Source: Platanthera guangdongensis (Eukaryota; Streptophyta; Magnoliopsida; Asparagales; Orchidaceae). From it: a stretch of 64,000 nucleotides of DNA. Of this stretch, positions 1 through 10,057 are shown piece by piece. The position numbers and the translations under genes were made by a program. The notes under the pieces were generated by a model. The model searched no databases and was not told the origin of the DNA. It saw nothing but the letters and a program-made list of their open reading frames with translations. Position 1 is the stretch's first letter; the number at the start of each line of letters is the position of its first letter. Location: the NCBI GenBank assembly GCA_039583875.1, contig CM077162.1:162523826-162587825 (forward strand), read 5' to 3'.

Positions 1-370
1 TCAAGTTTCCGGACTTTTTACTGTACGTCTCTGTTCCACATGAGCGCCTTTATCCATCGTCTCTTCCTACCACTAAATATTCTCTTGGGATGGGGAGTGT
101 TAGTACTGTCGTGTCTATTTTCCATGTTGACTCCTTGGTTCTTGAACCGGTCGGTAAGATTCTTGTTTATTTTCTTTTGCTTGACACCCTTTCAAGTTTT
201 CTCGAAAGTCTTGTTGTTTGTGTGCCAGACAGGTTCTCAGTGCTATGGGATGTTCATGCTACGAAGACACGGATTGCGGGGCCATATTTGCCCCATGTTG
301 CTGCTGCTTTAGACGGTTCCCCCCTCACGGGCCACTCATCGGTGATGAGTAATTTTGAGCGGGGGAGGAT
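1..370 (+). pseudogene. 3' end of a gypsy (family B) internal region
   Basis: This is the tail of an element whose body lies left of the window. A reading frame from 90 to 470 runs through the purine-rich tract at 358-370 and into the LTR. Its last part (HSSVMSNFE..RIDGDD) resembles the frame at 25629-25916 (-) at the 3' end of the complete family B element (HSSVMSTFE..RIDGDD). By position it should be the extreme C-terminal part of pol. I recognise no catalytic motif, and the upstream part has no clear match to integrase. The assignment rests on the shared end and on the LTR that follows. Confidence 0.5.
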
Positions 371-1703
371 TGATGGCGACGATGCTGATGTGGCCGTGGA
401 TCTACGACATCGAGAGTTCGTGGATTGGGACGGTCGTTGCCGCAAGCTCGAAGATGAGAGTCTACCATGATGTTTCTTTGCCAACGCCACCACCGCTACA
501 TGTTTTGCTCGACGTCCGCCGCCACCAATAAATAAAATATATAATTATAAATTACATAATTATAACTATATATTTTATCAATTTTTATTTTAAGCAATCT
601 ATTTTAAAAGTACTTTATTTCATGCATTTTATTTAGTTAGTGAATTATTTAATTTCATGTATTGTATTTTCATTTCATGTATTATGATGGGTGCATATAA
701 CCATCATAATTTCTTTTTGAATTTTGAATTTTGAATGGATGATGATTGAGTGGTGTAGGCTATATATGGCCATGGTTATGAAGGAATAATTAGAGAATGA
801 AAGAAAGAAATCCTAAGAATTCAAATTTTGAATTTTCCCCCTCCTTTCTCCTTCCTCTTTGAGAAATTCTCCCCCTTTCTCTTCTCTCTTGGCCGCCGGC
901 CTTCTATCTCTTCGACTCTTAGTGGCTCGGCCACCTTCCCCCTCCCCTCCTCCTCCTCCTCCCTCTCCAAGGGTTTGTCAAAAGGAGAAAAACGGCGAGC
1001 GTCTTCATCGTCCGGTGCGGATCCGAGGATTTCTGCGTGGAAATAGAGAATATACCACCGTCAACGTGTTTTCCTCCACTCATCTCTGTGGAAGGTTTTC
1101 TTGGGATTTGGGTAACGATTCCTACACCTCTTTGTGTGATTTCTTCTAACTTATTTTGTGAGGTTTTGGTGGAATTAGAAGGCTAGTTTTTAGTCCGGAT
1201 TTATATTGAAATTAGCGCTTAATAAAATCTGAATTTTTAAGCATATATTTCCCGAATATTTTTCATATAACTTGGAGCGGGTAGATCTCGTGAACACTTA
1301 AAGAAATCAGGTTCATCACCTTTGATTTCCCCTTGTGCTCAAGTGATTTGGTAAACCCTCATTTTAATTAATTTGGGATTGAAATTAGGACTTCATTTTA
1401 ATCACTAATTTAGCCTGGAACTTTCTTTATTGGAATTGTGAATTGCTTGCGCATAATCTAATTTGAATAGCTAACTGTCCGGATCGTGTGGGTCCTTTTC
1501 GCTTGAGCGAACATTGGCCTATAGCCCTTGTTCAATCTATAAAAGGGGTTACGTCCCTTTGCATTGATGGTTGTGGAATTTTTGCCTCTTAATGTTTGAG
1601 TATTTTACAGTACTAAGTAGAGAAACCGCGCACTAGATATTTTATTAAATTGTCGAACAGAAGAACGCGTAGTTTAATCTGTCGAAACCTTGGGCCTACA
1701 TCA
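371..1703 (+). repeat. 3' LTR of a gypsy family B element
   Basis: It starts TGATGGCGACGATG straight after the purine tract CGGGGGAGGAT and ends CCTACATCA. The reverse complement of 3841-5194 aligns along its length: an LTR-encoded stretch (HREFVDWD..), the AT-rich block at 530-620, a CT-rich block at 835-970, and the same CCTACATCA end. No tRNA primer site follows, so this is a 3' LTR or a broken end. The upstream TSD lies outside the window. Confidence 0.72.
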
Positions 1704-2399
1704 GATTCCACCTCACCGATTGTCATCTTCAATATCAGATTGCAAATGATTCTTCAATTGTGTTACATTTTGGATAGCTATCAGTTATATTTGTATCGGT
1801 ATTAATGGACAAATTTAACAGAAATTTGATTGATTCTAATAAAATTGTATATACTTTTAGTTTTTGTTATTGTCTGTGATACAAGTTCATTATCTCTTTC
1901 ATCAATGTTAATTGTGCATCCTGAGTCTTTAAATAGCTAACAATCATATTCTTCGTGTAAATAATCGTTTAGAGAACGATTGTTCCCTCACCATAGTAGT
2001 TGATTAGCACCCAAAATTGTGGCCCACAGGCTCCAACTGTGCTCGTTACCAGGCCTGCTCGTGCAATTAATTTGAAAATTAAGAAAAATTTCTTGCAACA
2101 TTATTTTAAAGATAAAAAATGAAGAATAAAAAAACTTAAGAAAGAAAATAAAAAACACCCCCCACCTCACCTTGTCCCATGTTCTCTCCCATAGGCCCTA
2201 ACTATTTGAGTTGATTAAAGAGATCTAGGAAGACTATTCCTCCCCCACCCTGTCTCTCACACTTCCCCCTCTATCTCATGCAAAGATCGCATGGCTCAAA
2301 TGCTTTTGATGGTCTTATATGAGGACCATGAACTCTTTTAAAGAACTTAATTTAATGTAGTTTAGATATATAAGAATTTTAGGATTTGAGCTTAGGGTT
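1704..2399. other. No recognisable gene
   Basis: AT-rich sequence with only short open frames. I see no retroelement protein motif or gene exon. It probably separates the family B LTR from the Reina-like remnant and may include decayed repeat. Confidence 0.4.
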
Positions 2400-2875
2400 T
2401 TAGAATTTATAGTTATATATATAGTAATTCTTACAATTTAATAGGAAGACCTTGTAGCAATGTGTTAAGGGCCTTCGTTTGAGACCTTGTTCGTGGGGGA
2501 AGGAGGGGAAATTCCCGTAGAGGATCGGCATTGACCTTTCCTCTCGAATCTATATCGTCGGGGGAGGAGCGACAAAGGAGACAGGTGGGGAGGAGCAGTC
2601 GGCCGGCGGTGTCGAGCAACGGATTCGGGCGGAAGGAGCGATGCGAGCAATGTCTGTGTGCGGGAGTTGTAAAGCGGCTAGGGCGTCGGGTAGTTTCCGT
2701 GAGGTAGAGAGAGGAGAATTAGAGAGAGAGATTTGATTAATGATTTGATACCTCCAAACCATGCACGTCCCAACCTCATAACCAATTGGAGACCAACCCA
2801 AACCCAATGTTCCAAATGAAAATACAAATGTCGAAATTAAAGATACAATGAGGTAAATCATAAAAGATGTCTAAA
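2400..2875 (-). repeat. Probable 3' LTR region of the G1 remnant
   Basis: This lies just beyond the integrase tail. It holds a purine-rich stretch (about 2695-2735) and a following segment loosely resembling 6650-6740 on the other side of the element. Ends were not resolved. Confidence 0.3.
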
Positions 2876-2879
2876 TGGT

Positions 2880-3318
2880 GTACGCCGAGGTGCGGCCCTT
2901 GTACATGATCTCTCGATGTGGGTATGTAACATTCGTAACAGCTCCACCCGCATCATCATCAACCTTGTCCTCAAGCTTGTCTTGGAGTTGTGGGGGAAAG
3001 TGGATCAAGGGTTCGGGAGGTGGTTCCCCCGCGAATGGATTCAGCTACAAGACATGGAACACGTCCTAATCCGGGCATCGGGCGAGAGTTAAAGACGTTA
3101 CGCAACCTCTCTGATGCACTCTGAAATCACGAACAGCCCATAGAACTTGGGCCCCAGCTTGTTGTAAGAACTTTGAGCTATGGTCGTCTGACGATAAGTG
3201 CGGCATTTAAGCCACATCCAATCCCCCAGGGCGAAGAATAGCTTGTGGTGTCCCCGATTGTAGGCGGTCTCCAAGAGGGCCTGAGTCTGAAGAAGTCTCC
3301 CACGGGCTAAAACGAGGA
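2880..3318 (-). pseudogene. Gypsy integrase C-terminal fragment (G1)
   Basis: Reading right to left, the minus strand gives an arginine/leucine-rich helix (RGRLLQTQALLE), then GDWMWLKCRTYRQT, a K-G-P-x-F-Y-G segment, and FHVLQLNPF followed by a proline-rich tail. This is the order at the end of plant chromovirus integrases: the GPY/F-like module, then the 'VFHVSLL' segment. Stops near 3100 break the frame. The catalytic core is absent because the frame is cut at 3318, exactly where the copia LTR begins. Confidence 0.7.
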
Positions 3319-3473
3319 TGGGATCACGAGTAGACAGTAGAGAAGTAGAGAATGCTTAATTGTCATTGAAAGAGAGCTCCCCACACATATATGAAGGGAG
3401 AAAAAAGTACAAAGCACAAAACTACCCTTATGGGTAAAATACAATAGACGTGGAATAAGACGACTTGATTTCA
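3319..3473 (-). repeat. Short Ty1/copia 3' LTR
   Basis: The 155-bp segment has TG..CA ends (TGGGATCACGAG at the left, GATTTCA at the right). It is followed on the minus-strand upstream side by a polypurine tract (GAGGGGGAGAGT, 3474-3485) and the copia RNase H end. Its left end interrupts the G1 integrase frame; the 5 bp there are GAGGA. Confidence 0.7.
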
Positions 3474-3762
3474 ACTCTCCCCCTCAAGTCGAACAATAGA
3501 TATCCGTCATTTCGAGATTATGAGTGTCATCAGTGAAGACATCGGAACCTAAACTCTTGGTGAAGATGTCAGCCAACTGATCTCTGGAGCGAACGAAGGG
3601 TGTGACTAAGTTTCCTTTTTCAAGATGATCTTTGATGAAATGGCGATCCACCTCAACGTGCTTAGTCCTGTCATGCTGAACTGGATTGTGTGCTATGATG
3701 ATGGCAGCTTTGTTATCGCAGTACAGGGATATGGGAGCTTCCTCCTGGACAACGGATAGTGC
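3474..3762 (-). pseudogene. Ty1/copia RNase H C-terminal fragment
   Basis: On the minus strand the translation contains LYCDNKAAIIIA, HDRTKHVEVDRHFI and DQLADIFTKSL, the standard closing motifs of copia RNase H. A stop then lies just before the polypurine tract. Only about 90 residues remain. At about 3763 the copia sequence changes abruptly to the leader of a family B gypsy element. The frame is open over what remains, so the break was structural rather than slow decay. Confidence 0.8.
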
Positions 3763-5194
3763 AAGTGCGTGTCGGCGTTCTAAGAAAAGAGGGAGGGTGA
3801 CAATTAGGAAATTGACACAAACCTCCGTCTGATACCAAATTGATGTAGGCTACGTCTCCTGACGAACCGCAATGGACAAATGACACTGAATTGTTCTCAC
3901 ACGTTCCAATTCTACGCTCGCACAATTTAAACGCAGCACACCCGATTCACAAAAATATCAATCTAATGCTAACGCACGGGTTCGCTACACCCTTAGAGAT
4001 CAAATAGAGGCGATGAACCAATATTCTCTCAAGCGAAATGGATCGACCCGATCCGTTCGAGCGTGTGTTGTACCAAAAGAGATCCACCGAAAATAAGCGA
4101 TTCGGAATGTGGTAGATCTCTCCCAACAAAAAGAAAACGAGGTCCGTCAATCCTGGTGAATATAAATAGATCAAAAGAAAATAACAAAGTCGTTCGGATC
4201 AAAACCACGACGAATTCAAAGTTCGTAGGCAACGCCAAAGAAAACCACCACAAGAATTAATCTAGGAGAGAAACGCTCAAAAGGTAGAAATTTCGTTACC
4301 CCAATCGGAATGGATGATTCCGATTAAAAAAAATGGTTCGCTCTTCTACGACTCCGTCAGAGTCACGCCGAATGGAGAGAAACTCGTCTGCCTTCCTTGC
4401 TTCACGCCGGAGATGGTTCCACGAAACCATGGAGGGCCTTGCACCTTGGCCGAAATCCACCAAGATTGAGCTCCTTGGTTGGCTGAAATCTTCAAGGGGA
4501 AGATGATGGGTTGGCTGAATCCCAGAGGGAGATCCAAGGCTAGGCTGAATTCCTTCAAGGGGGAGAAGTCACCTTTGCTTGTTGCAAATCGTTTGGAGAG
4601 GAGAGGGAGAGTTAAGGTGGAGAATAGAGGAAGGAAGAGGGGGGAAGAAGGTGGCTAAACCACAAGGGAAGGGGGAAGGAGGCCGGCGGCCAAAGAGGGA
4701 AGCAAGAGAGGAGGGGGGGGGGGGAATTTCAATTTGAAATTTTAGGTTTCAATTTTTCATTCATCAATACATAATTCCTCCATCACATGGCCTTTTATAT
4801 GCTACACCACTCAATCTCCATCATTCATGAAATTGAAATACAAAAGATGGTTATAAGCACCCATCATAACATGAAATAAAAATACAAATAGGATAATGCA
4901 TAAAAATAAAATGCATGAAAATAAAATACTTAAAATAAAAATGCTTAAAAAATAATAATACTTAAAAATATATAATTATAAATATTTAATTTATAATCAT
5001 ATATTTTTATATGAGGGTAACGGCGACGGCGGACAGCGTGCAAAACATGTAGCGGCGTTGGCATTGAATGTCGCGGTAGCATCCCATCTTCAAGCTTGCG
5101 GCAACGATCATCCCAATCAACAAACTCTCTATGTTGGGGATCAAAGGCCGCCTCGGCAACGTCATCATGAACCAGTGGCGGGACAGCATCGTCA
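3763..5194 (-). mobile_element. 5' end of a gypsy family B element: leader, PBS and 5' LTR
   Basis: The LTR spans 3841-5194 (minus-strand end CCTACATCA at 3841). Immediately left of it lies an initiator-Met-type primer site (TGGTATCAGACGG, read from 3837 downward), then a leader matching that of the complete family B element near 30725-30790. No gag follows: the leader joins copia sequence at about 3763. The LTR's first few bases seem lost compared with the copy at 371. Confidence 0.75.
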
Positions 5195-5300
5195 TTAGCG
5201 CCCGAGGGACATTGCCCGCCTTGACCGTGCTCAGGCGCCGCTAGGTGCGCCCGGTGCGTCTGGCACTTCGGGCTTGCCTAGGCGCGCGCCTTAATAACTT
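5195..5300. other. GC-rich segment between nested fragment and G1 protease
   Basis: A CG-rich run with CAGGCGCCG / GGCGCGCGCC inverted motifs separates the family B LTR from the G1 protease frame. Its origin is unknown. It may be a small separate repeat insertion or a scar of the deletion that removed the G1 RT. Confidence 0.3.
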
Positions 5301-5660
5301 AGCACAAGACGGGAGCCTGAATACCAAGACATGGTCAAACGGTCGAAATCCCATGTGAGGGGTCCGGGGGTGCCAAGCCAGCGGACACCAATAACAACTT
5401 TGAAGCCTCAAGGATCCACCACGAATAAGTCTACCTGTGAAGTCCACCATAAGGTCCACCTTCTGACATACTCTGGGGCATGTCATCTGTCGGTCATTGA
5501 CCAAGGAGACCTTAACGTGGTTGCGAGGGAAAAATGGAAGGCCTAAACGAAGAGCTGTGTCGTGGTGAATGAAATTGTGGGTGCTACCAGAGTCCATGAA
5601 AACTAGTAGTTGAGTCCCACTAATGAACACAAACATCTGGATCATTTGGCCCTCTAAGGG
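5301..5660 (-). pseudogene. Gypsy aspartic protease fragment (G1)
   Basis: The minus-strand frame 5645-5301 contains VFMDSGSTHNFI, the aspartic protease active site (DSG, near 5590), followed by a flap-like region with VSLVNDRQ and VDLMVDF. In an intact element this domain cleaves the gag-pol polyprotein inside the virus-like particle. It is preceded on the same strand by an acidic linker and the gag zinc knuckle. The frame drifts after about 5400, where the expected GMxWL segment survives only as fragments. Nothing of RT follows. Confidence 0.75.
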
Positions 5661-5699
5661 TCCCGTAATAGCATGAAGGGACAGATGCGGTATTCCTGG

Positions 5700-6560
5700 T
5701 TCGTCTCTGTCATCCGCATCATCGTTGGAAGAATCATCTACTTCAAGCCAAAATAAGCGTTTTCATTGATAACCCGGCGTGAAAGTCTCATCACAATTGA
5801 AGCACAAGCCTTTTCCGCGGCTGGCGGTAATTTTGGGGCGGGGCGGGGCGGGCGACGGCAAAAAGTAGGCTTGGGCGGCTCTTCCCCGATTGGAGCCTTG
5901 TAAGTCGAACCGACGGGAGGACGGGCTGCCTGATAGTCACGGCGTCACATGGGAGGATGATCTAAGAGCAGTTGTCGTTCACAAGCACGGGCTAGGCCCA
6001 TATCCACAGTGAGATCATGCGGCGTCTGGAATTCTACATCCCAACGCAACCGCACATAAAGACGGGCGGTGAAGAGGGGAACTTGTTGCTCCGGTAAAAC
6101 GAAAGTCGCCCTTGATAAAAAAATCTGGAATTATTTCAAATAGGTGTCGATGGAGCCTGCTTGTTTGAGGGCCACTAGGTCTCCCAGCAGGTTTCCTGAT
6201 AGAGCAAGACCAAACTGCAAGGTGCAGACCGCATTGAAATTCACCTACGAGGAATTGGGGCGTTCCTGCATAAGTTGGATGAACCACAATTGCGTCGGGC
6301 CAAGTAGTTGGAAAGAGGTGATGTCGACATGTTCGTCATTCGGCGTGCATTGATTGGCGAAGAAAATGTTACAACGGATAAGCCAAGGAAGAGGATCTTC
6401 GCGACCTTTGTATATCGGAAAATTCATCTAGACGGAAAGGGAGAAGGCGGGGTAGTCCGCGCGAGGAGCGGCGGAGTCCACCCGGCTTGTCAAGGGGCAA
6501 TCGTCCATGTTCATAGGCGGAGGAGATGGTGCACCCTATAGGGCATCCAAGCGGGCGTTG
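5700..6560 (-). pseudogene. Gypsy gag fragment with zinc knuckle (G1)
   Basis: On the minus strand the core reads FPIYKGREDPLPWL.RC..FF (about 6425-6370), then QLLGPTQLW and, in shifted frames, FGLALSGNLLGDLVALKQAG. This is the retrotransposon gag (capsid) pattern of Reina-type chromoviruses. A knuckle, KGLCFNCDE.FTPGY, sits at about 5765-5825; the expected second half is partly lost. At least one frameshift (about 6250) and several stops break it. Protein of this kind would build the particle shell. Confidence 0.7.
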
Positions 6561-7530
6561 ACGGCCTCCATTTTGGAGTTCAGAGTTGTGAGCATGGTTT
6601 GGAAGAGTTCCATCACCCGGGACAAGGACAGGTGGAAGACTTCCGTCGGGTTTAGAGAGAGATAAGAAGTGGGGAAAGAGATGAGAGAGGAAATTAGGAA
6701 TTAATTCTTGCATACAAACCAAGGGCCCAACCGACCGATCAAGTAGGTTCACAAAGCTGCCCCCCCCCCACATCAAGGCTTGCAACATATGGGCAAATAC
6801 GGAATTAAAATGTACCATCAAAATAACACAACGCATAATTAGATAGAAGATAATAGAACACGTAGTCACGCCACCGCTGCATGTAGACAACATTGGTACG
6901 TGCGGCCCAAGTGCGGGTTGGACTCATACCGCATCATAACATATTGCTATAAAAATTCACAATCCAACTTTTTATTGGTATCATAAACTTCCTTTAAATA
7001 CAAATTTTATTTACCAAGCTTGTTTTTGTTTTAATTCACCCAAAACATGTTCTACCACAAAAGCTTCCATGGTATAAGGCATAACCAGATATGATAACTT
7101 TGTTCCCCTCATCAAATCCACAATTTAGAATCATCTTCAACACCCATATCCCAAGTGTTTGTAGTCGGATTTATGAAATCTTCATCATCATCGGTTTATA
7201 TTGACTAGTGTTTAATGTCAACTGTAATTGAAGCCAAGTATTTCTTGCCCACACCTTTATTTTTGAAACTGCTCTTCATTATAGATGAATAAGCCATAAC
7301 TCCTCATTAATAAACCTATGTCGAAGCTTACTACAAGCAAACTGTTTCTGGAAGTACCTTGTAAATTAACAAACTAATGAAGTTTGATCTCATTATCCAA
7401 CAGAGAAGACAATATAAAACAAACAAGTCTCCAAGAAACCCCGAGAATGCAGAAAGTGAACTAAATTAACAAAAATAGGAAGAAAGGTGAACACGAAGAA
7501 AATACATTTAATTTGACACTACATTAAAAC
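6561..7530. other. No recognisable gene; G1 5' end and probable intron sequence
   Basis: The left part holds purine-rich sequence and a C-run (6762 on) that may be the G1 5' LTR and leader; no clean primer site was found. The rest (about 6950-7530) is AT-rich. Because the CGEP exon 3 donor is at 7546, it should be intron 3 of that gene. Confidence 0.4.
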
Positions 7531-7546
7531 CTAAATTTGAGTGTAC

Positions 7547-8517
7547 CAGCTAACAAAATTGATTTTTGAGCCATCGGGAAATCCATGCACCTCCTTCTCT
7601 GGGCCAAGTGTGTCATCATCCAATAAAGAATGGATCCCTATACCTGTGTAGAAAGACCTAAAGCAAACTCTAATGTCAGGTATTTCCCATGAAAACAAGT
7701 ACATATTAAACAAAAAGCACAATTTAACAGATCTCAATGGCGTACATTCTACTCCGGGCATTAGAGTTTCCATCAATCCTTATACCAGCAAGCTTTTCTT
7801 CTGGTCTTGCAAGCTCTGACAGGGGTGGCAAGGATCTGCGCTTCAGAAAAAGTATCTTATCTCTATGAGGGGAAAATGACAATACAGGAAGAGGAGGCGC
7901 ATCCACAATGTCTCTTATCTCCTTCGGAGGAATTTGATATCCAAATGAAAAATCTGAACCAATTAAGAAAATAAACAATGGTTGCAAAAGGCCTGTCAAA
8001 ACCAAGCCAGGATCTCAACAGTAAATGGAAATCAGCCAACGAAGAAGAACAAAGAGTAATCAAAAGTCAGAAAATAAAGCAGATCTTCTTATCTTTCGGA
8101 AGAACTAGTAAGCCGATAGGAAAACGCCAGGTAAGTAAATAAATCATCGCAACATAAACAGAAAAGCATTCTCCACACACAGATGACGGAACCAGTATCA
8201 AAGGCTAATTTTCAGATAGGTGAAATTCAAGGATGATTGATTATACCTTCATCTCCGCTCTCCACCTGAGAATTGTCGAAAGGGGACGAAGAGGGTAAGG
8301 TTGTTCCACTGAGATCGCTGGAGCTGTTTTCAGAAGAGGCGGAAGCGATTGAGGTCAGGTGGATGAGTCTAGAGGTAGAGCCGGCAGGAACGGACGACAT
8401 TAGCGCAGCCCGGCGGAGGCGGAGGATCGCCGGGATGGGGAACTTTGGAGAGGAGAGTCTCAATGGAGTAAGAGAGAGGAGAGAGAAGCAGTGGTAGAGT
8501 TGGGGAAAGGACGTCAT
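7547..8517 (-). CDS. CGEP: 5' part of a glutamyl endopeptidase (CGEP-like) gene, three exons
   Basis: Exon 1 is 8517-8247, exon 2 is 7953-7746 and exon 3 is 7657-7547. Introns are 293 and 88 bp with GT..AG ends, and the phases agree (271, 208 and 111 nt; 196 codons plus 2 nt). The first 60 or so residues are Ser/Leu-rich with few acids, like a plastid transit peptide. Exon 2 encodes GYQIPPKEIRDIVDAPP and SFSPHRDKI; exon 3 encodes FYTGIGIHSLL and FPDGSKINFVSW. These are hallmarks of the N-terminal beta-propeller part of plant chloroplast glutamyl endopeptidase, a serine peptidase of the S9 type. The full protein is roughly 900-950 residues, so the catalytic domain is not in this window. The exon 3 donor at 7546 points left into intron 3, where the G1 remnant lies; no exon 4 was found to position 1. 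It may be a live gene with a huge intron or a truncated copy. Confidence 0.82.
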
Positions 8518-8585
8518 TATAGAAAAGCACGGGATCTACTGGTTGTTTAGTATGATGACAGATGTTCATCATTGTGGAAATATCT

Positions 8586-8800
8586 GGACAAATTTACACT
8601 CCGAAATAAACTTAAAGTATAACCATAGTACTGTTTTCATAATTCTTCTCTGTCAAGTTCATTTTACTAATTTGAATATCTTGATAGGATTTGTCGGTAA
8701 TTAAGGATTTTAAAATCATAATAAGACTTAACAAATTTTCACTATAGTCTTGTTTTGATAATCTTTCCCACTCTAATCATCTTTCCCACTTTCAGAAATT
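8586..8800 (+). repeat. Left terminal inverted repeat
   Basis: It pairs with 9840-10052. Shared blocks include AAACTTAAAGTATAACCATAG against AAACCTAAAGTATAACTATA on the opposite strand, and GACTTAACAAATTT in both. It also carries an internal near-duplication (TGTTTTCATAAT.. and TGTTTTGATAAT..). Confidence 0.75.
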
Positions 8801-9839
8801 TTGAGCCTATAGTTGAGTCTCACGCCGCTTTGAGGCTTTTTTTACATGTTTGAAAGCCTATAAAAAAACATATTGCATTAATAGCTAACCACACAATGTA
8901 AGTTTGCATATCTTTACGTGAGGATTTGCTATCTACAGCTTGTAGATAAGTAATTTAATATTTATATTCTTTAATCATTTTTCGATTTAATAGCAAAAAT
9001 TAATTAGTCTTTAATAAATGTTTTTTTTAATAAGTTAAATGTTTAGTATATTTTTTATGATTTAATAACAAAAATTTATTTAATAAGATGTGATTTAACT
9101 AGCTATTAATAAATGTTTATTTCCTTTTTTAATTCACTGATTTCGAGGTATTATAATCATGTCTGATGGTGTTGAATTCGAAATTGATGAGTGCGAAATG
9201 TATCAGCAATAAGGATTAGATATTGAAATAAATGAACTGGATGATAACAAGGATGATGAAAATATTTCCTTTTTTAATAAGTGATGACTCGCTTGATAAC
9301 GAGGATGATGAAAATATTTCTAAAACTCAAGATAGAGTTAAAAAAAATCTTTGGACGATCAATTTTGGTCGATCGTAGTTGGGTTGATCGTGTAATTATT
9401 GATAATTCATTCACTCAATTTGCTAGAACAATAAAAGATGGAACAGTTGAAGATTTTGATGGAGAACATTCACAAGAAAATCAAATCATGGACTTTCTAA
9501 TACCTCATGATTTACAAGTTGTAACGTTCAAAACTAAGGGCTATTGTTTTCAAAAAACACGGAGGTGCTTGGTTGATTTCAAAAATTTCTGACTCGCATA
9601 TATGTACAAATGCGAGCATACAAAATGATCACAGACAATGCACTGCACGGTTTAGTTTAATTTGAGAATGTTTATGAGAATGCTTATTTTGAGAATGTTT
9701 ATGGAATATAATTTATTTCGTTTTTGGGGAATGCTTATTAAAACATTCGCTTTTAATTGTTGTGAAATGTTTGATTTAAGCCTTACTAAATTTTTCAGAA
9801 GCCTTGAACACCCGACAACTTCTAATCTTGCCAACAAAA

Positions 9840-10052
9840 TATGTGAAAGGGGGCTAGAGTGAGAAAAGTTATCAAAACATGGCTATAGTGATACATCAGG
9901 TTTATTTTGAGGCTTTTATGGAAATTTGTTAAGTCGGATTAAAATTTTCAAGCATTAAATTTAGTAAAAGGGGGCTAGACTGGGAAGGATTATGAAAACA
10001 GGGTTATAGTTATACTTTAGGTTTATATCGAGGCTAGAATGAAAATTTCTCC
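9840..10052 (-). repeat. Right terminal inverted repeat
   Basis: It contains two tandem half-units, each starting GGGGGCTAGA.TG.GAA (about 9850 and 9965), about 110 bp apart. These mirror the two half-units of the left repeat. Confidence 0.72.
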
Positions 10053-10057
10053 TATCT

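Larger units (their letters stand above)
2400..6900 (-). mobile_element. Remnant of a Reina-like Ty3/gypsy retrotransposon (G1)
   Basis: On the minus strand, right to left, one can read gag (about 6560-5700), a zinc knuckle, a protease (about 5660-5301) and, after a gap, the integrase C terminus (3318-2880). The RT, RNase H and integrase core are missing; a copia fragment and a family B fragment occupy 3319-5194 instead. The zinc-knuckle style (GLCFNCDE) and integrase tail (GDWMWL..YRQT) recall the Reina clade of chromoviruses. The outer ends are approximate because I could not match a clean LTR pair. Confidence 0.65.
8586..10052. mobile_element. DNA element with about 215-bp terminal inverted repeats
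   Basis: The left end begins GGACAAATTTACACTCC and the right end, reverse-complemented, begins GGAGAAATTTTCATTCT. Similarity continues inward for about 215 bp on each side. TATCT flanks it on both sides (8581-8585 and 10053-10057), a perfect 5-bp duplication. The interior (about 9150-9600) has decayed acidic open frames that I cannot assign to a transposase family. The superfamily is open: the TSD length does not fit hAT (8), Mutator (usually 9) or CACTA (3). Confidence 0.75.

Noticed and set aside
9281..9592. Transposase of the TIR element
   Set aside because: The frame has no recognisable catalytic or zinc-finger motif, and stops lie on both sides.
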